Positions 54,666-62,853 are shown, counted from the first letter of the stretch. The stretch is DNA of 64,000 nt from Segetibacter aerophilus (GCF_007991655.1 NZ_BJYT01000012.1:124001-188000), one strand, 5' to 3'. Program-made: numbers and translations. The notes: generated by a model not told the origin, from the sequence alone.

Positions 54666-55190
54666 CTACCTGGAATATTTAAGACACGTTGGGTTAATTT
54701 GAGTCTTACCATTCAAATAATTCCTTAACGTTGAATATTTTAATCCCAGTTCTTCAGCTGCCTCCTTAGCGCTTCTGTACATCTTACCATTACAAGTGTC
54801 TACCACTATTTTGGTTGGCACTTGTATTAGTTTAGTCCTGTAAGCATGAAGCATGTTTTCTGATGCTGTAACCCATTCCAGGTTGCGAACATAGTTATGT
54901 GTCTTAATACCATTCCTATGGTTAACCTGAGGCTTCTTTGTAGGGTTGGGTATAAAAGCACCTGCAACTAACACATGAACAAACTTAGTAGAAGACACTC
55001 CGCCTCTACTTAGCCTAACTTCTTCATAGCCACAATTATTAACTCTAGTTGAGAGGATTTTCTCCTTTACAGTCCTAAAGCCCTTAGGATAAGGAACCTT
55101 CCTCTTAACACTTTTAATTAAACCCGTATTACTAACCTCATAAAATCCCTGATAACCCTTAACACTTTTCCATATAATTTTACTTGTCAT
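54666..55190 (-). CDS. HNH endonuclease with NUMOD4 and NUMOD1-like DNA-binding motifs
   Basis: 174 residues. NUMOD4 motif ([20 protein letters not shown], residues 7-26), HNH core with H91 in [15 protein letters not shown]103 in NLEWVT and H115 in ENMLHA, and a C-terminal NUMOD1-like helix-turn-helix ([20 protein letters not shown]). This architecture is that of homing endonucleases and related phage HNH enzymes. Its stop codon directly abuts the integrase stop on the opposite strand. No intron or intein host gene is visible. Confidence 0.9.
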   Translation of the reverse strand: MTSKIIWKSVKGYQGFYEVSNTGLIKSVKRKVPYPKGFRTVKEKILSTRVNNCGYEEVRLSRGGVSSTKFVHVLVAGAFIPNPTKKPQVNHRNGIKTHNYVRNLEWVTASENMLHAYRTKLIQVPTKIVVDTCNGKMYRSAKEAAEELGLKYSTLRNYLNGKTQINPTCLKYSR

Positions 55191-55232
55191 TTTTAAGGTC
55201 CAAACATTTTAAAATCGTGTTTGGCCTCCGTT

Positions 55233-55255
55233 AAAGGGGATGTTTCCCCTTTTTA
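55233..55255. terminator. Hairpin between HNH gene and polymerase gene
   Basis: AAAGGGGA / TCCCCTTTT with T run on the plus strand. Both flanking genes run leftward; on that strand the T tail is short, so its direction of action is uncertain. Confidence 0.55.
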
Positions 55256-55275
55256 TAGTTAACAATCTCTTTTTC

Positions 55276-56757
55276 TTAGTTCATAGCATTTACAGGAGAT
55301 GACGTTACTTCTTTACACTTTAAGGGAGGTTTGTAACCTGTCCATGCTTCAATTTCTTGCGTCATAATAGACTCAAGAAGAGCCTCATTTCCCTTGGTAG
55401 TAATAATACTATCATGTATTGTGAAGAAGGGAATGTCAGGGTATTCCTGCGCTACTCTTTTACAAATAACATCAATGACCAGGAAGCTTTCCACTCTCTG
55501 CAGTATAATGGGCAGATAATTTTGTTGAACAGACTTAACCAATCTAAAAAGCTCGTACACTTTAGGAGAGAGCTTCTTGAACAACTCACTCATGTCAAGT
55601 TGATACATTTTACTTGCCTTCTGATACATCCATACCATCACTGCTTTTTTTACCCATGCACGATCCTTGTATTTTTGAGGAGAGGCTTCATTAATAAGTG
55701 TCTCTAAATGAGTATACAAGTCTCCTTGAACAACTAAATCTCCGTAATTTTTCTCGTTAAACCCTTGAGCGGTAAGGGTTTCAGAGGTTTTTAACAGAGT
55801 AATGATAGCTTTATAATTATTACTATTCTTAATCTTATTATATATATCCTTTAATATCCTATCTAAACTCAAATTCTGTCCACTATTTTTCCTACTTGAC
55901 TGCCAAAATGACTCTTTGAAGAGAACTAGACTGAAAAAAGGCTGGGAGTTCTTTATATCCACTTCTACTAAATGCTGACCCGCATATGTAACAAACTGCC
56001 TCAATTCTCTTTTCAGAATACTTATCGTATTGTAAAACCTATGACCCTCACCACTGAAATGATACATTGCATCAGGCTGATTCAAGCGCCTTACCAATTG
56101 TTTAAAATCCTCTGACGTGTTAATAGCATTTTTGATCATTGCTATTTTATCCTTTTTGGTTTTAGGTCCAGCTTGTATCCCCTTAATCTTTTCTTTCTCA
56201 TAACTTTTGATCCACTGAAATGCTGTTTCCTCATCAATTTGAAGATCACCAGTATCCCACCATTTACCCATGTATCCATAGCCCCGCATCTCCTTTTCCT
56301 GTTCTTCCTTCCACTTTATTCTGGCTCTTCTAATAGCCTTTTTAAGGCGGTATTCTTTAACCTCAACACGCTTCAACCTCTGCCCAGAATACTTTTCACT
56401 GAAACAATACCCTCTACACTTTTCTCCCACAATAAAATGATTGTCTGTTTCGATAGCTCCTTCTTGAAGAAGGTACTCTAGGTATTTATTATAATTGTAA
56501 ACCACTTGATCCAGCATGTTACTACAAAGAGGCGCATAGGTTGTTTCATCTTTATCCATCTGATTGCGGTGGTTAGCACGAGCACTGACCAAAGCTGAAC
56601 AGACGTACAGTAAGTTTTCTTTTTTCAAACCCTGGTTATAAAAAGAGTGGGGGTTTAACTTAACGATCTCTTCCACATCTAAGTTTTCTGGAATCCATAA
56701 TAGTATAGGTCTCAACATATACTCAATTGTTTTTTGAATTAATAATAGCGTTGTCAC
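55276..56757 (-). CDS. Divergent superfamily-A polymerase (TV-Pol-like, predicted primase-polymerase)
   Basis: 493 residues; an internal ATG at 56718 (MLRPILLWIPENL) is an alternative start. The C-terminal half carries the three palm/finger motifs of family A DNA polymerases and T7-like RNA polymerases. Motif A has D267 in HLVEVDIKNSQPFF. Motif B has R366-x3-K370-x7-Y378 in DRAWVKKAVMVWMYQ, the O-helix spacing but with Gln after the Tyr. Motif C has H448-D449 in FFTIHDSII. HRFYNTISILKRELRQF precedes motif A. The N-terminal half is not recognised. This matches the transposon/virus polymerase family described by Iyer, Abhiman and Aravind in mobile elements and Sputnik, predicted to prime and copy DNA. 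Confidence 0.72.
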   Translation of the reverse strand: MTTLLLIQKTIEYMLRPILLWIPENLDVEEIVKLNPHSFYNQGLKKENLLYVCSALVSARANHRNQMDKDETTYAPLCSNMLDQVVYNYNKYLEYLLQEGAIETDNHFIVGEKCRGYCFSEKYSGQRLKRVEVKEYRLKKAIRRARIKWKEEQEKEMRGYGYMGKWWDTGDLQIDEETAFQWIKSYEKEKIKGIQAGPKTKKDKIAMIKNAINTSEDFKQLVRRLNQPDAMYHFSGEGHRFYNTISILKRELRQFVTYAGQHLVEVDIKNSQPFFSLVLFKESFWQSSRKNSGQNLSLDRILKDIYNKIKNSNNYKAIITLLKTSETLTAQGFNEKNYGDLVVQGDLYTHLETLINEASPQKYKDRAWVKKAVMVWMYQKASKMYQLDMSELFKKLSPKVYELFRLVKSVQQNYLPIILQRVESFLVIDVICKRVAQEYPDIPFFTIHDSIITTKGNEALLESIMTQEIEAWTGYKPPLKCKEVTSSPVNAMN

Positions 56758-57440
56758 GCTTTGAGGGAGAAGACATCTAAGAGATGAATTTCCACTGGGT
56801 CTATCTCGTTAGAAATAGAGAGTTAATGATTGTCGTTACCTTTTCTTCCTAGAGACCTTTTACTTTGTTAACCACTGAGCAGTGGCAGATTCTTACAACA
56901 AAGGTAACTTTTTTTCCTTCTATAACCTATTAATAGTCAGTGTTAATTAACGCAAAATGTTAAATACGCGGACGGGAAGCTCACAGTTCCTATTACCCCC
57001 GCCTTACATAGAAATTGATGTCTGGTACCCCCTCCCTTTTTAATAGAGATAATCTAGTGCATTATATTTCTAGACACCAAGTTCCAAAATAATCCTATTA
57101 GTTATTTCCCCTACTAGATCACCTATCCATATCTCCTGCAGATGACATTTAATAAACCTCAAAACCATCTCTATGACAGTTCAACTGCATTCCCAGCACT
57201 TCAAAAGCACCCATACCTTCCCTACCTGCTATACAAGGAGAGAGCCTTACCACACTTACTTCTATCAGATGTGCCAAGTACAGGTTCATCGTCTTCCATC
57301 TGGCCATTACTTGCATTTCACTATCACTCTTCAAGGTGTTACACTCTGGTATGTGTCAATGCTTCCTTTCTAAAACTCCCTCCCTTCGGTCGGTCGTTGC
57401 AATACTATGTATTGCCATTTATAACTCTAATACTATTAAC
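56758..57440. other. Gene-poor region upstream of the polymerase gene
   Basis: About 680 bases with no convincing ORF. It contains an inverted repeat GTTACCTTT / AAAGGTAAC (56835-56843 and 56900-56908), runs of C (ACCCCC, TACCCCCTCCC) near 56995-57040, and the first copy of a 19-base direct repeat (57125-57143). It could hold the promoter and origin of the element (inference). Confidence 0.45.
57125..57143. repeat. 19-base direct repeat, copy 1
   Basis: ATCCATATCTCCTGCAGAT, repeated exactly at 59371-59389 in the same orientation. A looser relative (CTCTCCCTGCAGAT) is near 57680. Confidence 0.7.
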
Positions 57441-57656
57441 ATGAAAGTTCAGAAGATAGCACTCGTTTCAGAACCACCAACTGAAAACGAACTCACGGCA
57501 AAACACCAAGCAATCCAACTCAAGCACTTAGTAGAGGTTATGATATTAGGTGATAAAGTCACAGAGTACCAAATGGATTACCTCAAAGAAAAGGTGGAAG
57601 CTTTGATTGAAACAATGGATGGCAGTTATGAAGAAGACTCTTACGAGGAAGACTAG
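57441..57656 (+). CDS. Small acidic hypothetical protein
   Basis: 71 residues from the ATG at 57441 (MKVQKIALVSEPPTENELTA). Mostly helical, ending in an acidic tail (SYEEDSYEED). The open frame extends upstream to 57336, but that part is low-complexity and unlikely to be translated. No family recognised; coding nature judged from helix-like composition and the clear start. Confidence 0.5.
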   Translation: MKVQKIALVSEPPTENELTAKHQAIQLKHLVEVMILGDKVTEYQMDYLKEKVEALIETMDGSYEEDSYEED

Positions 57657-58783
57657 ATCTCCTTTTTAAGCTCATATCCCTCTCCCTGCAGATTACAACA
57701 GTTCTATCCTTTAGAGAAAGTCAGCAGAAGTACAACCCCAAGCTTCAGTAGTTACCAGCATCATTTGAATAAGGAGGTTATAAGGTCTGGAAAATACTAT
57801 AGTCAGGCAAGTAGTTACGCCAAAACTTGCTGCTATGCCACCCACTCCATAGCCCTTGCATTGGCAAAGCAACAAGCCCTCCGGGTACTTCGTATTTTGT
57901 CATACTCCTTGCAACTTCCTTATGTATTTTCCAGTTGCAGCTCCTGTGTCTTTAAGGCAACTTTGTTCATTCCTTCCGTCACTCACTCCACTCCACCACG
58001 CTCGTAGCTAGTAGGGCTTAAGCCAGGCGCACTTTACCCATTCACATTGCTTTATATAAGTGCAGCTTGGCTTTGCGCCACCTCTGCTACAATACTCACT
58101 GGGTTCCATTCCACTCCCTCAGTCATTCATTCCCTGCAGTACCCTTAAATCCACCCGCTGCCCTCTAATCTTATGCTCGCCTTGTTGGCTTGCTTAGGCT
58201 GCGTGGCTGTCATGATTTTTGGCCTGCTTGCACTTCTCCCATTTCAGTCAAAAATACACGCCAGCCACTTGCGTCGAGACGTACTTGTCTACGCTATTTC
58301 ATAGCTATGTATCCAAGACCTATGCAAGCACTCGCGGGTCAATGTCCACTCGTCCCTCATTCCCATTGCCCTTGTAGGCGAGCAGGGAGAGAAAAGTTGT
58401 ATTTTTTAGTGTACCATACTATAAGAAGAAATAAGAATTGGGCTGCAAATGAATGGCTTGAGTTCTAAGATGCTCAAAAACAAGCTATTACATCTACAGT
58501 AGAAGGAAAGTTGCAAATTTTAGTGTAAAGCTAGTCGCCTGGTAGAAACCGTCACTTTCATTCTGAGGTTATTTAGCGTCTTCTAAAAATACTATTAAAC
58601 TTCGTAGCTACAACTCCTATGCTTCTTTTAAGCAATCTATATTACCCTTAAGTTTAATGATATAAACTAAACCTTGAATCTTAATGTTGTTACTACAGTT
58701 ACCTAGCCTTTTCTTATTGGTTATCAGCTTTTAAAGTCGTATCTTTCCAGACTTCATCATTCCGTTTAACACTAGTAGTTCTT
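57657..58783. other. 1.1-kb region lacking long ORFs, pyrimidine-rich on the plus strand
   Basis: The plus strand is visibly C/T-rich and the minus strand purine-rich. Minus-strand reading gives a ladder of mini-ORFs of 16-24 codons, for example MTATQPKQANKASIRLEGSG (about 58210-58145) and MTEGVEWNPVSIVAEVAQSQ just after it, but nothing longer. Two 21-base imperfect direct repeats (58393-58413 and 58507-58527, AAAGTTG...TTTTAGTGTA) flank its right part. It could be a structured RNA, transfer or replication region, or decayed genes. Confidence 0.45.
58393..58527. repeat. Pair of 21-base imperfect direct repeats
   Basis: AAAGTTG-T-A-TT-TTTTAGTGTA at 58393-58413 and AAAGTTG-C-A-AA-TTTTAGTGTA at 58507-58527 match at 18 of 21 positions, spaced 114 bases apart. 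Confidence 0.55.
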
Positions 58784-59188
58784 ATGCTTTATAATTATAA
58801 ACAAATTGTTATTGCAGACGATGATGAGGATGATATTGCAATGTTTAAAGAGGCTGTAGCTGAAGTCTGCCCTGCAGTTGATGTATTAGTAGCAGAGAAT
58901 GGTGTAGAACTATTATCTCTAATAGATGAAATCCCAAAGCCTAATGCTATCCTACTCGACCTCAATATGCCATTAAAATCAGGCAAAGATTGTTTGGTAG
59001 AGATAAGGGCTAAAGAGGAATTTGATATAGTACCAATTGGAATGTTATCTACATCAGATACAAAAAGTGAGATTGATTATTGCCTTAAGAAAGGCGCAAA
59101 TCATTACTTCGTAAAGCCTCACTCTTTTGAAGGTATGAAAAGTATAGTAACAGCGATCTGTAACGGTGTCTTAACTCAAAGAATATAA
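58784..59188 (+). CDS. Stand-alone response-regulator receiver protein, copy 1
   Basis: 134 residues, a single CheY-like receiver domain. Acidic pocket ADDDEDD (residues 11-17), phospho-acceptor Asp59 in ILLDLNMP, Thr/Ser switch in LSTSDTKSE and Lys in YFVKPHSF. There is no output domain, so it would act by protein-protein contact, as in Rcp1-type regulators. No histidine kinase is in the window. One of three such genes in this region. Confidence 0.9.
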   Translation: MLYNYKQIVIADDDEDDIAMFKEAVAEVCPAVDVLVAENGVELLSLIDEIPKPNAILLDLNMPLKSGKDCLVEIRAKEEFDIVPIGMLSTSDTKSEIDYCLKKGANHYFVKPHSFEGMKSIVTAICNGVLTQRI

Positions 59189-59301
59189 TTATTATCTTCT
59201 GGGTCGTTTTAAATTAAGCTCGTGCATCAGCTTTTCTTAGTGGTAGGATAGAGACAAAACCTCGACGTGATGGGGAATGACAATCTCACTCCTTAAGCAA
59301 G

Positions 59302-59475
59302 TTAGCCCTCCTCATTGGCACAAGCCCTAGTATCCAAAAGCTTACGGCATAAACGAGCATCTCCTTTAGCATCCATATCTCCTGCAGATAAATCAAAGGT
59401 TACTTCCACATCACCTTCCACAGCATTTATTCCGTTTCCTTTTGGAGTATGCCAACTCGTTGAGTTATTGGCTGC
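59302..59475 (-). pseudogene. Possible gene fragment without a start codon
   Basis: A 57-codon open segment whose translation looks protein-like (SWHTPKGNGINAVEGDVEVT, then FDLSAGDMDAKGDARLCRKL, then LDTRACANEEG and a stop). The only in-frame ATG leaves 24 codons, and a separate short frame beginning MTVKRLKQPITQ overlaps upstream, as after a frameshift. Family not recognised; it could be chance. Confidence 0.25.
59371..59389. repeat. 19-base direct repeat, copy 2
   Basis: ATCCATATCTCCTGCAGAT, identical to 57125-57143, 2.2 kb away. Confidence 0.7.
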
Positions 59476-59530
59476 TTAAGCCTTTTAACTGTCATTTTGA
59501 GCTCCTTCTCTTAAGTTCGCTAAGAACCCT

Positions 59531-59926
59531 CTACAACCCAGCTTTGCTTTTAATATTAGCAGCCACCTTTACATACTCCTCATAGCTTGATGGCTTTTCC
59601 AAATAGTCAAGAGCCCCCATTTCCCTACACCGTTCAATCTCTTTTTCTGTTTTAGCAGAGGATAAGACAATCACTAGAATGTGCTTATACTTGTCCATTC
59701 CTTTCAAATCTCTAAGAAATTCTTCACCGGTAATGCCAGGTAGATAAAGGTCTGTTACGATAAGTTTAGGCAAACACATACGCTCTGTTTCTTGCAAATA
59801 GGAAAAAGCCTGCATTGCAGAAAAAACATAGTGTATTCCATCTACACCACATTGTGTAAATGCCTCGGCTAATATTTCAATGTCATCTTTATCGTCATCA
59901 ATTATTAAAATTTTACACTGAGCCAT
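59531..59926 (-). CDS. Stand-alone response-regulator receiver protein, copy 2
   Basis: 131 residues, receiver domain only. Acidic pocket IDDDKDD (residues 9-15), phospho-acceptor Asp59 in IVTDLYLPG, switch residues in VLSSAKTEKE and Lys in YLEKPSSYEEY. It is on the opposite strand to copies 1 and 3 and is not a recent duplicate of either by eye. Confidence 0.9.
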   Translation of the reverse strand: MAQCKILIIDDDKDDIEILAEAFTQCGVDGIHYVFSAMQAFSYLQETERMCLPKLIVTDLYLPGITGEEFLRDLKGMDKYKHILVIVLSSAKTEKEIERCREMGALDYLEKPSSYEEYVKVAANIKSKAGL

Positions 59927-60071
59927 AAAGTACTATTAGTGCTTATCATGCATAACCACTAAGCCTAATTCTATCAGTAGATAAAAGGATGATTATATAA
60001 GATGGGCAGGTAACAAATAGGAGGTTAAGTTAGTAGTAAAGCAATACATTAACAAAAATAAATTATGAGCA

Positions 60072-60797
60072 TTGGAAGACTTTGAAAAAATTAACTACAA
60101 TAAAACGCAATATGTGATCTCTATAAAAAACTGGTCCTGTCAAGATAGGCCAACAGAAAAGTTATGTCAAAAAGGAGCACAGCACCTAACAGACTCAGAG
60201 CTCCTATCAATCCTCATCAACTGTGGTACTTCTGGTAAGAATGCTGTAGACCTGGCTAAAGAGCTACTAGCTGCTGCAGATAACGACATTAAGAAGTTGG
60301 CTCGGCTATCTGTCAAGGAAATAGTAAACCTCAATATTAAGGGCATAGGACCAGCAAAAGCCATCACTATCACTGCAGCTCTTGAGATAGGCATAAGGAG
60401 AGAAATGTCTCTATCAAGGAAAGAAGTAGTTCTAAGCAGCAAAGACATAGCAGACTTCCTTAAAGCCCAGTTACAATACCACCAACGTGAAGTATTTGTT
60501 GTTGTATATCTTAATAGAGCCAACAAAGTAAATCATTACGAGATAGTAAGTGAAGGAGGGATGACCGGGACTGTGGCAGATCCACGCATAATCTTAAGGA
60601 AAGCGCTAGAACAGGAAGCTGTCTCACTTGTTTTGTGTCACAATCACCCAAGTGGCTCTCTAAAGCCTTCCCGACAAGATGAAGAGCTAACCTATAAGAT
60701 TAAAGAGGCTGCTAGGTTCTTTGATATAAAAATACTTGATCATCTCATTGTAAGTGAAGAGGGCTACTACAGCTTTGCAGATGATGGAATTCTTTAA
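60072..60797 (+). CDS. radC: RadC-family protein with JAB/MPN-like domain
   Basis: 241 residues with a TTG start. N-terminal helix-hairpin-helix region (SIKNWSCQDRPTEKL, LLSILINCGTSGKNAVDLAK, NIKGIGPAKAITI) and a C-terminal JAB domain with the metal motif LCHNHPSGSLKPSRQDEELT and the Glu/Ser ligands upstream. RadC is common on bacterial mobile elements; the old DNA-repair label is not supported by later work and its activity is uncertain. It is probably cargo of the element. Confidence 0.9.
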   Translation: MEDFEKINYNKTQYVISIKNWSCQDRPTEKLCQKGAQHLTDSELLSILINCGTSGKNAVDLAKELLAAADNDIKKLARLSVKEIVNLNIKGIGPAKAITITAALEIGIRREMSLSRKEVVLSSKDIADFLKAQLQYHQREVFVVVYLNRANKVNHYEIVSEGGMTGTVADPRIILRKALEQEAVSLVLCHNHPSGSLKPSRQDEELTYKIKEAARFFDIKILDHLIVSEEGYYSFADDGIL

Positions 60798-60969
60798 GCA
60801 ATTAGAAATACAAGTAATGGAGGTATCAATTAACCCATCATGTCAAGACTATTAGTAAATAAAAAAAAGGCAGAATAACAAATTTTAAGTCCAATTCGGT
60901 TATTGTTTTGTCCTTTATACACAATAGATCTAAAGCTTACCCCTCAACTTTACATGCAAATAATCAGTA

Positions 60970-61089
60970 ATGTTACTAACGATTGCCATAGTTACCCTTC
61001 TTATTACGTCTGTTTTTATTCAAGTGACTGTGATAGAGATAAAAACCAAAAAAGCTATAAGAAATATTGTAAAGAGTAGTGCTTCCTAG
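60970..61089 (+). CDS. Tiny putative membrane protein
   Basis: 39 residues: hydrophobic helix MLLTIAIVTLLITSVFIQVT followed by a basic tail (KTKKAIRNIVKSSAS). Its stop directly abuts the stop of an opposite-strand membrane mini-ORF. Too short for family assignment; coding status inferred from composition. Confidence 0.3.
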   Translation: MLLTIAIVTLLITSVFIQVTVIEIKTKKAIRNIVKSSAS

Positions 61090-61188
61090 TTATTCCTGCT
61101 GGCCAATTTCGTCCTCGTGATACTTTCGGAAAAAAAATAGCAATGCTATAACAACAGCAAAAAGGGATAACAACTTTAGTAGGATCAT
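61090..61188 (-). CDS. Tiny putative membrane protein, convergent with the previous
   Basis: 32 residues: hydrophobic helix MILLKLLSLFAVVIALLFFF followed by a charged tail (RKYHEDEIGQQE). It resembles in form small single-span proteins such as type I toxins or envelope regulators, but nothing identifies it further. Confidence 0.3.
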   Translation of the reverse strand: MILLKLLSLFAVVIALLFFFRKYHEDEIGQQE

Positions 61189-61262
61189 AATAGGGTTTTA
61201 ATAGCAGCAGAAAGCTAGAACGAAAGAGGTACGTTTACAGCAATGGTGCCACATCTAGAGAA

Positions 61263-61592
61263 TTGGAAACTATTAACAGCATTAATATTCTAACCCTAAC
61301 ATGTAAAGTAGATCTAAGTGCATTGAAGAAAATTGACGTTGCAGTAGTTGCAAAAGATGGTAGGGGAAAAATTAGAATAATTGAGGATGAGATTTTTTCG
61401 GCAAGGACGTTGAATAATGACCCTTATAATTGGTTTCCTTTAATTTGTGTACTTGGCAAAATATCAACTAATAATCCCCCTCTAGTAATAAGGAAGTGCA
61501 GAAATGTCTTCCTTTTTTTTGCCATAAAACAAGAGACCCCTCAAAAATTAAGAGGCCTCAAGCTGAAAATCCCCCCGATCTTCAATATTTAA
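61263..61592 (+). CDS. Hypothetical protein
   Basis: 109 residues, TTG start uncertain (the frame is open further upstream). The first 70 residues look like a small globular domain (LTLTCKVDLSALKKIDVAVV, DEIFSARTLNNDPYNWFPL); the last 40 are basic. No family recognised. Confidence 0.4.
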   Translation: METINSINILTLTCKVDLSALKKIDVAVVAKDGRGKIRIIEDEIFSARTLNNDPYNWFPLICVLGKISTNNPPLVIRKCRNVFLFFAIKQETPQKLRGLKLKIPPIFNI

Positions 61593-61732
61593 AGCTATGT
61601 TAAAGGAGATGTAGGCGCTGTCACATAAATATGTGATTTTTTCATCTTGGAGAAGTGGCTTTCTGATGGTGTAATCTTTTTTTTGTATAATTTAGGAGAA
61701 GGACGCTTAATAACTAGATGCTTAAAAACCTT

Positions 61733-61987
61733 TTATAAACCACTGGAAAGAGCAGACAGTGGTAAAACTTCCTTGCAAATTTCATTTGCGTCGTAATTAA
61801 TAAATGCGATGGTTGCACTATAATCTTGGAAGTTCTCAATTTTCAACGTTATATGTGTGGGGACATTAGGAAAGCTCCCGTGTGGCAATTGTCCTTTCTC
61901 TGTTAATAAAAATGCTTTTCATACAGGTTCTTTTATATAACGTATTACTTTTTCAAAATTGGTTATAACTGAGGTACTAAGGGACAT
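61733..61987 (-). pseudogene. Small gene interrupted by an in-frame TGA
   Basis: From ATG 61987 the frame reads 22 codons (MSLSTSVITNFEKVIRYIKE, PV), then TGA at 61921-61919, then 61 further codons with a coherent protein-like sequence (KAFLLTEKGQLPHGSFPNVP ... ICKEVLPLSALSSGL) to TAA. The second half has no good start. The simplest view is a recent nonsense mutation; readthrough or a sequencing error are alternatives. Confidence 0.5.
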
Positions 61988-62035
61988 TGTTTATTTAAAT
62001 AGCTGGAATGTTAATTGCATTTATGAAGAAAGACA

Positions 62036-62218
62036 ATGGGATTATTACCACAACCGAGACTTCAGAATAAGTTTATGAACTGTGTGAAGGAAGAGATTTC
62101 ACGCTTGGAATTTGAACTTTCAGAAGCAGAAAATGCTTGTGTCTCTCTTCAACAATTAAGGAAAATAAAAACTAGGATTAAGCTTTATAAAGGTTTAAGA
62201 AAAAGCAGCAAGGTATGA
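62036..62218 (+). CDS. Small basic coiled-coil-like protein
   Basis: 60 residues. CVKEEISRLEFELSEAENAC suggests a helical or coiled-coil core, followed by a basic tail (LRKIKTRIKLYKGLRKSS). It precedes receiver gene copy 3 by 75 bases in the same direction and could be cotranscribed. Family not recognised. Confidence 0.45.
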   Translation: MGLLPQPRLQNKFMNCVKEEISRLEFELSEAENACVSLQQLRKIKTRIKLYKGLRKSSKV

Positions 62219-62293
62219 CTTGCTAATTCTATTGCTAGCGTTCATATTTTTTCTATCAAACTTCTTCCTTGACTAATATTCATTGGAAATAAA

Positions 62294-62728
62294 ATGAACA
62301 AAAGTGGCCCTATTATTATAATCGAAGACGACATTGACGACCAAGAACTTTTGGGAGAAGTCTTTAAAGAGCTTAATTATAACAATGAAGTAATCTTTTT
62401 TGGGGATGGGGAGGAAGCTTTAAGGTATCTGATAAACTCGGAAGTCCAACCGTTCCTAGTACTTTCTGACATCAATATGCCGAAGCTAAATGGGGTAGAA
62501 CTGCGTGAGAAAGTTATTAATAATGAAGAATTACGAATGAAGTCTATTCCTTACCTTTTTTTTACTACCAATGCAGAACAAAAACACGTAGTAGAAGCCT
62601 ATTCCCGATCCATTCAAGGCTTCTTCGTTAAGCCAAATAGCTATGAGAAGCTAAAAAAGATGATTGTGAAGATTGTAGAGTACTGGCAGGAATGCCATTC
62701 ACCCGATTACATCAAAAATGCCCAATAG
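62294..62728 (+). CDS. Stand-alone response-regulator receiver protein, copy 3
   Basis: 144 residues, receiver domain only. Acidic pocket IEDDIDDQ (residues 10-17), phospho-acceptor Asp59 in LVLSDINMPKLNG, switch Thr in LFFTTNAEQK and Lys in FFVKPNSYEKL. The longer loop after Asp59 is typical of Bacteroidota single-domain regulators. Confidence 0.9.
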   Translation: MNKSGPIIIIEDDIDDQELLGEVFKELNYNNEVIFFGDGEEALRYLINSEVQPFLVLSDINMPKLNGVELREKVINNEELRMKSIPYLFFTTNAEQKHVVEAYSRSIQGFFVKPNSYEKLKKMIVKIVEYWQECHSPDYIKNAQ

Positions 62729-62828
62729 TAGGTGCACAATACGCATGAAGAGTAAATAAATTTTCATAATTACCATTTTTCTGGATATTTTAGCAGTCTC
62801 ATTTGTTTACTTGTATATTAATGTTTCG

Positions 62829-62853
62829 AAGCCTTGCTGAAATGTGAGGCTTT
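62829..62853 (+). terminator. Weak hairpin after receiver gene 3
   Basis: AAGCCT / AGGCTT stem with a 12-base loop and TTCC tail, about 100 bases past the stop codon. Weak as a terminator. Confidence 0.4.

Larger units (their letters stand above)
59189..59530. other. Spacer with possible gene remnant and repeat
   Basis: Contains the 19-base repeat copy 2 and a minus-strand open segment at 59302-59475. No intact gene recognised. Confidence 0.4.

Noticed and set aside
57149-57334. 61-codon minus-strand frame
   Set aside because: Composition not protein-like and it overlaps the gene-poor region with no supporting features.
57765-58007. 80-codon open frame on the plus strand
   Set aside because: Low-complexity Ser/Ala/Leu/Cys composition, no homology recognised, no gene-like start context.
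58260-58295. TTGCGTCGAGACGTACTTG resembling the dispersed repeat
   Set aside because: The dyad core TGCGTCGCA is not complete; the similarity may be chance.
58190-58468. 92-codon open frame on the plus strand
   Set aside because: Translation is rich in Cys, Arg, Pro and His with no domain-like pattern, typical of a chance frame in the pyrimidine-rich region.
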